In this document: positions 46,862 through 57,609 of the stretch, in pieces | How the letters are laid out: each line of letters starts with the position of its first letter | Numbering within the stretch: position 1 is the first letter of the stretch | Origin: Ampullaceana balthica | Taxonomy: Eukaryota; Mollusca; Gastropoda; Lymnaeidae | NCBI GenBank assembly: GCA_944989445.1 | Contig: CALYLW010000327.1 | Location: 363,501-427,500 of the forward strand | Length of the DNA: 64,000 bases | Reading direction: 5' to 3' | Position numbers and translations under genes: made by a program | The notes under the pieces: model-generated | What the model was told of the DNA's origin: nothing | The model's input: the letters and a program-made list of their open reading frames with translations, nothing else | Database searches by the model: none

Positions 46862-47640
46862 GTCTAGAAGGACTTGGTTGTTTGAATGCTACGTATGTGT
46901 AATGGTAGAGAATTCCATTGTTTGGCTGCACAAAAAGAGAACGACCTTTCACCAAATGTTTTGGTGCGTGTCGTAGGAACAGAGAGAACGCGTGTGTCTG
47001 CAGAAGATCGTAGCTGGTGAGTAGACCGACAAAAGTTCAGTAAGATACGATGGGCATGAGTCCGAAAAGAAGTTGTGACAGAGAACGGCCAGTTTGTAAT
47101 CAATACGGGCTTGTATAGGCAGCCAATGAAGTGAGTGAAGAAGTGGAGTAACATGGTCATGTTTTTTTGCCTTGAGCACCAGTCTGGCAGCTGAATTTTG
47201 AACTTTCTGTAGTTTTTCAATGCATTGTTTTGGCGCACCTGACAAGAGAATTGCAGTAATCCATACGAGCTAGTACAAAAGCACAGACTAGAGTTTTTGT
47301 TGCACTAACTGTTAAGTAATGACGGATTGAGCTGATCTGACGAATGGCAGTGTAGGCAGAGCGACAGATGTGATTGATAAAGTTGTTAATAGACATGTTG
47401 TCAGAAATAATGTAGCCAAGATTCCTAGTCGATGTTGTGAACAGAATATCCGAACTGGCTACGTGAATTGACTTCGGAAGAGACAAAGTACTGCGTGATT
47501 ATTGTTGCAAAAGAGAAGTGCTTCAGTCTTGTCATCATTCAGCTTGAGTTTGCTGAACGTCATCCAAGACTTTACCTCATCAATGCACTCTTGCATCAAT
47601 TGGACAGCGGAGTTTATTCCCCGTATAAATACCAAGTGTT
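46862..47640 (-). pseudogene. CR1/Jockey-like LINE RT C-terminal fragment
   Basis: On the minus strand, in order: AVQLMQECIDEVKSWM with FSKLKLNDDKTEALLF; then STRNLGYIISDNM, FVLARMDYCNSLV; LQKVQNSAARLVLKAKKHDH with LHWLPIQARIDYKLA; and last FSFCAAKQWNSLPLHIRS. These are consecutive blocks of CR1/Jockey-clade RTs from the thumb to the C-terminus. They fall in three frames, so at least two frameshifts are present. The 5' part is replaced by the hAT fragment upstream. Confidence 0.75.
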
Positions 47641-48534
47641 CTGTGTCCTGTACATTGGTTCTTTCATCCAACGCAAGAGACTACCACAAAAAGTCCTTGC
47701 TTGCATCTCAAAGTTGGTGCAGTTCTCCTTGATAAGAAATGCTATACTATCACATTTTGGGTTCTGTTCAGGACACGTAATGCTTGCTGCATCTGACAAG
47801 CATTCCTTGATGAACTCGCTGTCAGAAAAAGACTTGTTCCGTTTTACGATCTTCTGCAACAGCACCAAACTGCATTCGTTTGTAGCATCTTGTGTTAAAG
47901 ACTGTTTGGTGAAAACCGTTTGCTGATTCTTTAAATTATTAACCAACTCCTGGCATTTTATCCTTTTTATCTTTTTGTTCGTTAAATTGTGCCCGAAATG
48001 TAAATGTTTTTGATTGGTGGGGTCTTTTTAAGTTGAACTCCTTAAAGACGCCCACACACTCACGGCACAGCAAGCAGACTGCTTTGCTCTCAAAGCCCGT
48101 GAAGCAATATTTAGCGGTGCATTGGTCATTAAAAGCAGTACATTAATCTTCAATCTTTCTCTCTCTCTCTCTCTTTTTTTGGACAGTACTCATGGTTAAA
48201 CAACGTCTATTCGATTTTAAATTACAATTTTTACAAAGCCGCCAATATGTAAATAGTAAAAAGGCAACCTCCGGTTAAACTGAAAAGCAGTTTCGAATAA
48301 GAATGTTACTAATTAATGACTAATGATTACTAATCGATTCTGGAGTCATGAAACCGATTTCATATCCATAGATTCGAATCAAATCATCGGAATAAAATTT
48401 TAAAATATAGCGAAAAGTTCTAAACAAAGAAAATTAACAACGTCATAAGATCGCAACATGTACATGCCAACGAGCCGCAAAATATACTCTGGCGGGCCAC
48501 ATGCGGCCCGCGGGCCGTAGTTTGCCCACCCCTG
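47640..48534 (-). pseudogene. hAT transposon 5' half with BED-finger transposase fragment
   Basis: The outer end is CAGGGGTGGGCAAACTACGG with GGCCCGCGGGCC (minus strand from 48534), a typical hAT terminus. Inward, about 48115-47950 encodes a BED-like finger (AVCLLCRECVGVFKEFNLK followed by H) that runs into a stop. After a frameshift, 47946-47650 encodes QQTVFTKQSLTQDATNECSL and KSFSDSEFIKECLSDAASIT with CPEQ, the linker that follows the BED finger in the GTF2IRD2/ZBED-like hAT group. The catalytic half is missing; the sequence passes directly into LINE RT near 47640-47690. Confidence 0.7.
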
Positions 48535-48749
48535 AAGTAGAGCATGAAATTGATTTGAAAAAGCTAAAATCAATACAACTACGTGGATCTGTTAAACAAA
48601 GTATAACAATGCTTTCTACCACAACAATCCCATTTGTTCTTATTCAGAGTATGGGGGCTTATGATTTATATTATCCAATGACTTTAAAAGGTTCATTGAA
48701 CTCCACAAAAACAAATAATTAAAATATTAGCTGATAAATTCCTCTAATC

Positions 48750-48913
48750 CAGTGCTTCTCAAAGTGGTGGTCCACGGACCACTGCCGGTCCGCAGATGTT
48801 CTAAAAAAAAGGACAGAAAAAATTGTCAGTGCAGGGAAAATAGTGCACCGGTCCCTGGTGCAATGGAAAAAATTCCTGCCGGTCCGCCATACTAAAAAGT
48901 TTGAGAAGCACTG
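48750..48913. mobile_element. Short hAT MITE
   Basis: The termini CAGTGCTTCTCAAA and TTTGAGAAGCACTG are perfect inverted repeats. The flanking octamers CTCTAATC and CTATAATC differ at one position, supporting an 8-bp duplication. Interior GGTCCACGGACC and GCCGGTCCGC palindromes. 164 bp, no ORF. Confidence 0.8.
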
Positions 48914-49469
48914 CTATAATCCTTGTATATATTGCTTTCATTGCTAGTTACTACAGTTACTCTGTTATTGCAAGGTTAGCAATTTTTTAAAAACTGTTTG
49001 AAAAAAATATATATCTTGTTTAATAAGTATCCGATACCATATTTTGAGAAAAGAACACATGTAAGTATCATGAAACTTTATGGTAGTTTTAAAAACGTCT
49101 TTTGAATTCATTCCTGTTTTGAAATCTAATAACATTTTTGAAATAAATATTCATTCCTTTAAGGCTGGAACTAAAGGAGTATTATTTTATTTAATAAGGC
49201 ATATGCGATAGAAAATAAGTACTTTAGTGTCATTATACTTATAGTATAGGCTTTAACTTATGCTGAGATATAGGCTAATATAAAAGGGAGGATTTTATCT
49301 TAAGCTTATAATGCCTTGGTACTCTGCAGAGTGGGGCTTGTAAAAAAATAAATTAGGCTACCAGTACTATAATTAATTTTGGCGTTTATAAAAGATCAGT
49401 GACGTACAAGTATTTAGAAGAAGCCCTTACGTTTTTGTTTTACTACTTTTATTTAGCACTTACATTATT

Positions 49470-49896
49470 AAGTGGCAGGACAAGATCACGAATGTAGAGG
49501 TACTCAGAAGGAGTCATATGCTGAGCATGTACTCAATCCTGAGTGAGAGGCGCCTGCGGTGGTTGGGACATGTCCGCAGGATGAGCTCGGAGCGCATTCC
49601 AAGAGCCCTGCTTTACGGCGAGCTGGCAACTGGTTTGCGGAAGAGAGGACGCCCCTGCTTGCGCTTCAAGGATGTCTGCAAGAAAGACATGACTGGCGCA
49701 GATTGACCATAAAACGTGGGAGACCATTGCTGAGGAGCGCACCTCCTGGCGGGCAAAAGTACGCGAGGGCATTCAAGTCGCGGAAGCTTCCCTTACAGCC
49801 AGGAGCGAGGAGAAAAGGGCCAGGAGAAAGGGGAAGGGGGTAGAGGAGCAGGAGGAAACGCCATCATCCCATGAGGATGGACGGATGCCATAGACA
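49470..49896 (+). pseudogene. 3' end of the LINE family seen at 12963-14509
   Basis: Starts at TTAAGTGGCAGGACAAGATC and ends at the same GGATGGACGGATGCCATAG as the larger copy, with over 90% identity by eye. It encodes the tail LRWLGHVRRMSSERIPRALL and KRGRPCLRFKDVCKKDM, then a frameshift at about 49690 caused by a short deletion compared with the other copy. It is a strongly 5'-truncated insertion, the usual product of incomplete reverse transcription. Confidence 0.8.
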
Positions 49897-50106
49897 TTAT
49901 TAAAATAATCTGCCACACCTAATGATCATTCTGTTTCATTTTTTTAAAAAAAGAGTTGGGACGGGGAAATCAACCTTCTGAAATCACCTTGTCCTTCAAT
50001 AAAGTTTTTAAAAAATATCCCATGTTCATCGAAATACCGTACTGATATCAGTGACATTTCCATTCTAGAGCAGTGGTTCCCAACTGGAGATAAACTACCC
50101 CTGGGC

Positions 50107-50295
50107 CAGGGGCGTAGCTAAGGGAGAAGGGTCCAAATTCGAAAGTCCCCCCAGGCCCAGTGGGGGGCCCCCCAAAGGAGTGTCCGACATTTTTTTACAT
50201 TAAATATTACGCCACCGCGATTTTTGCAGGCCCCCCCCAAAGAGGCCAAGCCCTCGGGCCCCCAAATCCTTTACAAATCCCTAGCGACGCCACTG
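50107..50295. mobile_element. Short hAT MITE with perfect 8-bp duplication
   Basis: The ends CAGGGGCGTAGCTAAGG and CTAGCGACGCCACTG form imperfect inverted termini. Both sides carry CCCTGGGC (50099-50106 and 50296-50303). It has split another hAT-like end, CAGTGGTTCCCAACTGG at 50071-50087. C/G runs in the middle. No ORF. Confidence 0.8.
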
Positions 50296-50303
50296 CCCTG
50301 GGC

Positions 50304-51290
50304 GAGGAAGTCAGAGAAATTTATGATTTCCGTCATTTCTAATTTTAATGGGAAACATTGTGTTTTAGGCATTTCGATTCGCACCAGTAATTATATTAAT
50401 TAATCTTTGAAAAATATGTCCCCAAAACGTTTTATTGGTGGACTAAGACAAATAATTTAATGAAAAATGCATCGAATCCGAACACCAAACGCTTAACGTT
50501 GAGTGTAATAACAAATTATAAAAGTAAAAGTAATTGAACTACATAGAAATACCGCTCTTATTAGTCTTATTGTAGATAAATAGTTTACGGCAATGAACAT
50601 AACTGAGAACTCAGTGCACATTACATTAGATTACACTAAAAAAAATTTTTTTAAAGTTGAATAGCTGAATCAAGTAAAACCCTATTTCAAAAAAAATATA
50701 AAAATTGACTTATTTGGAATCTTAGCTTCGTATTTCAGATGATTGTAACTATTAATAAGTAAGAAGAAATACAATATTATAAAAATTCAATTCTTCATTG
50801 CGTAAGTATCTTAAAGAGGTGGGCTTTAATTATGCACTTGGTTGCCCTGAAATAATGCAGTGACAATATTTGAGGGCCACCAAATGCAAGGAGCCCAAAG
50901 TTTGTTGTTTGTGTTTAAAAACAAATTAGAGCTTTGTCTGGCAAAGTAAACAGTTTGAACATATGACGTCTAACAGTAAAACAAGTAGCGCTTATCAAAT
51001 GACAGTTAACGCCTGGTTGGTTCAAGTATAAGTTGGCGATACTGTAACAAAACAAAGTATTTATCTCGATTCGCACTGCTTACCACATCTAATTGTAGAG
51101 TTATTTCTGAAACAGAGGCGTAGCATGGGCGAGGTTTTAGAGAGTTTTACTAATTTGACTCTGACTTAAACATTATTTTTAAAAACGATTACTGTAGCAA
51201 CTGTCAGGCATGGAAGAAGTTCTCAAAACTGAAATAAATTATTTTTTAAAAAAATATATATATCCACGATGAAATAAGAAAACGATTAAA
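50304..51290. other. Intergenic AT-rich DNA, no gene seen
   Basis: No ORF or repeat signature I recognise, apart from a short GGCGTAGCATGGGCGAGG block near 51118 that resembles the start of the repeat families described above. Confidence 0.4.
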
Positions 51291-51552
51291 GGGGCCGTCC
51301 ATAAAGTACGCAACGCTATTTGTGATCATTTTTACCCCCTCCCTCCCCCCTGTCACAAATCTCGAACCCCCCTCCCCCCTTTAAGTACGTCACATTTTCG
51401 AACAAAAAATTATTTTTATTTTCACAAAATAATTACAATTTAATAGAAAACACCGTGACGTCACACGTTGCCGGACCCCCCCCCCTCGTCACAAAGTGTC
51501 ACACTTTCTTACACCCTCCCCTTCCTGGAGCGTGACGTACTTTATGGACGGC
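51291..51552. mobile_element. MITE of the GGGGCCGTCC family
   Basis: GGGGCCGTCCATAAAGTACG at the left pairs with CGTACTTTATGGACGGC at the right. The interior has poly-C/G tracts and GTGACGTCAC. Related to 61565-61947 and 3211-3560. Confidence 0.7.
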
Positions 51553-51555
51553 GAC

Positions 51556-53019
51556 CTAAACTAAAAATACTTTCAATTAAAAGAAATTTCGCTGTAGATT
51601 ACAAATTACAATTTTTATACATGTATTGAGAAATTTGCATATATGAAATGCAAGCGGTTTTAATTACATTTGATCACTTAAATAATTTTTTCAAAATAAT
51701 AACTTTGTTACTTTAATATTCATATCTTTAATAACTTAAAAATAACTTTAGCAATTACTTTAAGTGTCTACACTTGATTTTAATCTACAGTATTTCACTC
51801 TTCTGGAAGCCTAAGAAAGGGACTAATATATATTTATATGTTTACGAGTAAAAAGTTTAAAGGCGAATTGTGCTCTCGATGCTTGCCACGCAGTCACTTT
51901 TCCCAGAGGAACTTATGTCCTAGTGTTAAATCAGTTCAGCTTGTTTTCAATTTTGATCACTAATGACGTCAAGATGTATCGATAAATTCTTTTAGCGCAG
52001 ACAGCCGGTTGTTGAATGGGCCATTGTCGTGAAGGTGTAGGAATGGCTTGAAATCCGCCAGGTGCACCTAGCACTAATAGGCATGTTCGGAGAATGGACC
52101 ATCAAAGTGTGGTCTATTCGATTGCCTATAAGAAAGGAGGGGGAAAATGATATTGAACATTATGGGCAATAGCTAGGGCGAAAAAAGTTGGTCGTGGGAT
52201 AAAACACATGTGGAATATCCAGGGGGCTGCATTTTCCGAAAAAAAGCACATTTCTGTTCTTAGACTCAGACAGGCGTAAAAAATCTCGACCCTTCCTCAA
52301 AAGGTGGAAAAAATATTTGATACTTTCGTTATCGGAACTGAGTTATCGTGTCTCAATATTATGTATTGTTATTGTTACGGCAAGGAATTTTAGTTAGATC
52401 AAAAACACGCTGTTCATTAATTAAAATAAACAAATCAGGAGGGATAGTGGATAGGTTTTGGGCCCGGGGGGGGGCATAGTCATCAGAAATTGTCATCAAC
52501 ACTTCATTTGTTTAAAACTTGTTGTAAGTTTAAAGAGCTATTCATATAGATAGATCTAGAAAAGTACCCGATTGCTTGTTGCCAAATACCTGCTTATAGT
52601 ATTAAAGCCTACTAAATAAACATTCTTGTGATTTCAAATGATCAAATTAGTGCCTGATTCTTAAGTTAAAAAGTAACAAAATAGCAGCCTGTAAAAAGAC
52701 TGCGTTGAGATAGTTCAGAAAGTGTTGGAAGATAAAACTTAATTAAAAAAAATATTTATAAAAAAATAATTAAAAAAACTGCAAATGTTTGAAGTGTGAA
52801 CAGAGCGAGACAATGAAGATTTCCTCCATTTTAATTTTTAAAAAGTGACCTTTAGATGACAATAATAAATAATCTGTTTATAATTTATACGCAATATCAC
52901 TAAAGAGACAAATGAGGCATTATGAAGTTTTGAATAAAACTTACATAAATTATACGTATGTACAATGTGTGTATCTCGTCCTTCCTTTCATAAATAATGC
53001 AGCAGAAATCGACTCTAGT

Positions 53020-53089
<70 letters not shown>

Positions 53090-53369
53090 TTTTTTACATG
53101 TAGTGTGCATCATATTAACATTCAAGGTTGTTGTGATTGGAAATTTTTAAAAAAGTGAGGTATAGGTAGACTCCAGGTTGCGATAAACAAAACTTAAAAA
53201 TAGATTTTAAATAACTCCTGCAGTGCTCTTTCAATTAAATAATGTTGAAATAAGAGGGGTAAGAATTGATTTCCCTAATTATTTACTCAGAAATCTGTGG
53301 TACTGTCAGACTTTTCATTCCATGGGGGAACAAAGAATAAACAAAGAGTACTGGCTTTAAAAGTTAAAG
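51556..53369. other. Intergenic DNA with a (TA)n microsatellite
   Basis: AT-rich, no gene recognised. A pure (AT)n run of about 60 bases lies at 53026-53086. Confidence 0.5.
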
Positions 53370-55451
53370 CAGGGGTCGGCGAACAGGGGTAAATTACCCC
53401 ATTCGGGGTAAGAAGGGAATTCCTGGGGGTAAAGCAGTCTCATTTTTTGACATATATAAAATACACTAAAATCCGCCAGATTTTAATTTTTTTATTTAAA
53501 TTTTTTAAAAAATCCGCCATGTCTACCTATATTTGTTAATAAGATTTTTCGGCTTTTGCAAGAGAAAGGAATCCCAAAATTGAAGTTAACCACGGTATGA
53601 TCCATCGTCAAGCTCTGCTTGTAAAACATTAGGAACCTGAACTGGAGGTCGTCATTCATGATATTATCCAGATTGCACATTTCATTAAAGTACATGCACT
53701 GCCAACACGACGGTTTCGTGATTTATGTAAAGATGGGGATAGGCTGAATATACGGGCTTACTTTATCAAACCAAGGTACGGTGGTTTTCAAGCGGCAATG
53801 TTCTGAACAGAGTGTGGGCTCTGGGCTCTGAAAGCTGACTTTCAAACATTTCAGCCTGGTCAAAAGCATGCACTGGCGGATAAGTTTACGAACTATTTTT
53901 GGGTTGCACATCCCGCATGCGTAACTGATATTTTTCAGCATGGGAATGCGTTGAACAAAGAATTGCAGGGGTAAAATATCAATATAATTTTCAGTTCCCT
54001 ACGGCGCCCACCTTTTTCAAAAGCCCAAGTAACTTATCTTTGTATGATAAACACGAAACATATCTGAAATGTACACAAAGTATTTTATAATTAACAATCC
54101 TCAAATCCTCTTTTTACATCGTTCCCTTTTCCAAAATTAAAATATGAGCTAAAACAATGACGTCATATAATATATTTCTACGGCGATAATTTTTAGAAAG
54201 CAGCGCACCAAATTACTGCACCAAAATATAATTCTTTTCGAACGTCCGCATGAAATTGTTCAATTAATAATAGTGTGGAGGGTGTTTAATGTTAATCTGG
54301 AAACCAAAATGATTATGACTATTAAGTCTATATTTTCAACAACAAAAAAAAAGCAGACTGATGTCCCTCAGCGTTACGGCAGGATAATTGAGGGTAAATA
54401 TATATATGAATTACAGCCACAGAAAGGATTGCAGCATTTAGATTAAAGCTTTTTTATTTGAAACAAAAAAGCAGAAGGAAACATGTTTGGGGCCTTTTCA
54501 AAGTTGGACTTGCACTTGGAAGATTATGGAAATATAATTTTTGACATCAATGAAAAAGTTATCAGACATCTTACCAAGATCAAAGAGTGGTTCACTGTTT
54601 ACTTTCCAGTTATTGATTCGCATAAAATCGGTGATCCATTTTCGATGTGATTTTGCGGATGTACGAGATAAGTTTCAAGGATTGGCAGCGGCACTTTTTG
54701 AAGTTCAGTCTAATAATGAGGCACTCATTAAATTTGTAAACAAAGCAGATCGGACGCATTTTTGGATGTCAAATGCTGCAAAGACTTTCAACACTGCACA
54801 CGAGGAGGCCGTCAAAACGTTGCTGCCTTTTGCAACAACGTACCTTTGTGACCAAGGATTTTCAACTCTAGTGAACATAAAAACGAAGCTGCAAAACCGA
54901 TCAGATCCTGAAGACAGCATCCAACTTGCCCTGACATCAAAAAGCCACAATTTCGATGGAATTGTGTCAAAAATGAAACAACATCATTTTTCAAAAACTG
55001 AACAGTAATGAGATTTAAAGAAAAAACCTCTTGTTTTATAATAAAAATTGATGACATAAATTTATATTAAATTTATAATGTATTTTATTTTTTTAAAGTA
55101 AATTTGTCTTCCTCCGACTTTTATTACATTATATCCGATTATCATTATATCTCGAATGTCCCGGGCCGTTAGACATATAACGTTTAAAACAATAATATTA
55201 TTGTCGACTGTTAACTTTTATAATTGCATCATACACATAATCCTTATCGGGTCATTTGTAGACACTTGTCAGGCTTCCAAAACTCAATAATGTATTTGCG
55301 TTTTCCGCTGGGGCTTAGCCCTATACCCATTTGTAAACGCTCACATAACGCCCAAGTGGTGTGGGCAGGACATTGCGTGCGCATTTGGGGGTAACGGCAA
55401 CATATACTTTTATATTTAGGGGTAACGGGAAACAAAGTTGGCCGACCCCTG
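53370..55451 (+). mobile_element. Decayed hAT transposon, both ends present
   Basis: The ends CAGGGGTCGGCGAAC (53370) and GTTGGCCGACCCCTG (to 55451) are inverted repeats of hAT type. Inside, 53590-53960 on the plus strand reads, across stops, GMIHRQALLVKH, EPELEVVIHDIIQIAHFIK and LPTRRFRDLC, the central part of ZBED5/FAM200-like hAT transposases. The C-terminal ORF lies at 54541-55008. A family A fragment (about 53998-54240) interrupts the middle. I found no clear octamer duplication. Confidence 0.75.
54541..55008 (+). pseudogene. hAT transposase C-terminal (dimerisation) region
   Basis: A 155-codon ORF. Residues about 88-135 (AVKTLLPFATTYLCDQGFST, then LVNIKTKLQNRSDPEDSIQL) match the conserved C-terminal hAT dimerisation region of ZBED5/FAM200/SCAND3-like proteins, where FstTYLCExgFS..... 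K.K.RNRL is the hallmark. LVSKMKQHH-like sequence closes the protein. The ORF is cut off from the upstream transposase parts by stops and an insertion, so no full transposase can be made. Confidence 0.75.
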
Positions 55452-57607
55452 TGGCTTAACCACGCCGTTTAGTTGAAACAATTTAAAATGCAAACGATGA
55501 CAAACCAAACCAAACGCTATCTGTGAATACCCAACGAGGCAAACTGCTGCTTACAATATCAAACCACGTCATGGGCCACGACGAACAGCAGAATGTCAGC
55601 CACCACAAAAATCTTCTTGCGATGTTCTTTTCACAGCGGTTACTAATCCGTGTCATTGGCTGGGATATTAGAGTTAATGAAGTAAAGACCCCCCCAGAGT
55701 GCTGGAAGAAATACTGAAGTCTGACGCACCTGACGAAAATTCTTTCAGATAAATAAGTATTTAATTGAAAACAATATCTCATAAAATAATCTATTGATTA
55801 ATTTCTATGTAGATCGGAAGCCTATATGTCAATAAAGACTGCTATTGTGTTGCGCATTTTGTAGATCATATTCCAATCGTATTATTTCTGACCATCCCTC
55901 TGCAAGTGGTTGTATTAATACGAAATCTGATTATATATAATCATATGCACGGTTAAAGTGATAAGAACAAAAGGTTCACCCAAACTTTGCACATATATTC
56001 ATAATTATTCGGAATAAAATACTTAGGGTTTTGAACCTTTAAAAAATATACCTTTAAGGAACAGAAACATCCTATGTCATTTTGTGTAATAAGTGACATA
56101 AAGATATTTAAATATTGACTTCCCCGTGAACTGATTGATCTAGATCAGTCAACTCTCAGACATTATATAACACAAAAACCTGATTGTCCATATTAAATAC
56201 CCAATAGAATAAAACTCACTATGTCTTACTTCATGTATACATATATAATATATATATAAATACTGCGAGTGTTTCTTCATGGATTGATTGATCTTGTCTA
56301 GAATCGTCATACATATTTCCCATAATTTAGAATGAGATTCTGGGAGAGGGGGTGTTTTTGAACTTTTAAAAATATTGTTGGTCACAAGAAATTAAATTCA
56401 AATGTATAGACCGACTGCTTTCCGCGTGCATGGAGTATTTGAGTTATTTTCGGATGCAGGGTGAACGTCTAGAGAAACTCAATGCTATTTGTTTAAAATA
56501 AAATAAAATTATGCCATGATTGAAGGCAGCAAAGTTTCAATTTATTATTTTATTAGCTTTATTTGTTTTGTCTATTTGTTCGTTGAAGAAGGCTTTTTGC
56601 GAAAACGTTCGTTGAAAACTCGGCCTTCCATTAAGTTAAATAAAATAATTATTTAGAACGGTTTCCAAATTTGTTCTACAAAGACATTTGTTCGAACTTC
56701 ACTATTCTAAAACTACATTTATACCTGATTTAGATCACACGTTGGATTTTTAAAAAAAGTGAGGTAATCAAAGGTTAAGATCTGGAGCGGAGATTAATGA
56801 TTTCCTCTGAACTATCTTAGACGATCGTCTGGTGACTTGCAATGGTGACGTAGTTCAAAAGGTTGGGAAAAAGGTTTAGGGTGTTTGAACCATTAAGGGT
56901 TTAACGATGAATACAATAAATAATGACTGTCAGTTGATAAGTTGTTGGCAAGCTTGAATAATTCAGTGATTTTTTAAAGATATGTGTAATATTCAGAAAG
57001 CAAAAAGATTTAACAGAGATTGTGGCAAATAAAGTAAATGAGTTTAATAAATTAGCAAATAATTGATAAATTACTGTGGTTCATTTTTTTCCATGGCAGT
57101 ACCGCCATCAATGTTTCAATTTTTAAGGTAATATCAAGGCGTCTGTCAGTTTTGCCTTCTCTACGATGGATTCACAATGTGATTAAAAAGACATACATAA
57201 CAAGGGACCACGGATGTTCCCATGTCCACATAACTTATCAAAGGAATAATTAATAAAATATAAGAGGTTGAGGTTCATAACATGTTTAGCCAATAGGATT
57301 AGGTAGTCACTATGGACTATGTAACTGATGTGTACAATGAGCAGACACTATGTAAAAGCAGACGACGTTTTTTTAAACTGTGCTTTTGTTCAATATAATT
57401 TTCTTTTTAAACACATGGGTGTTGTGCTTAATAAATCGGAGTAAAGAAGAGACTGAAGTTGAAAGATTATGTCAAGAACGTTAAACCGTAGGACTAAATC
57501 GGGGTTGCCAGGTTCGTGAATTTTAGGCTACAAAGAGGGGAGAGGGGGAAAATTTCCCACAGTCACTATTAAATTTGTTAATAGCCAAAGCAGATATCAA
57601 CAATATA
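55452..57607. other. Intergenic DNA with one Penelope-type end motif
   Basis: No gene recognised. At 56582-56615, CGTTGAAGAAGGCTTTTTGC followed by GAAAACGTTCG is another copy of the Penelope-type 3' motif, standing alone. Confidence 0.45.
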
Positions 57608-57609
57608 TA

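Noticed and set aside
52912..53103. ORF ending in repeated YI residues
   Set aside because: It is a translated (TA)n microsatellite.
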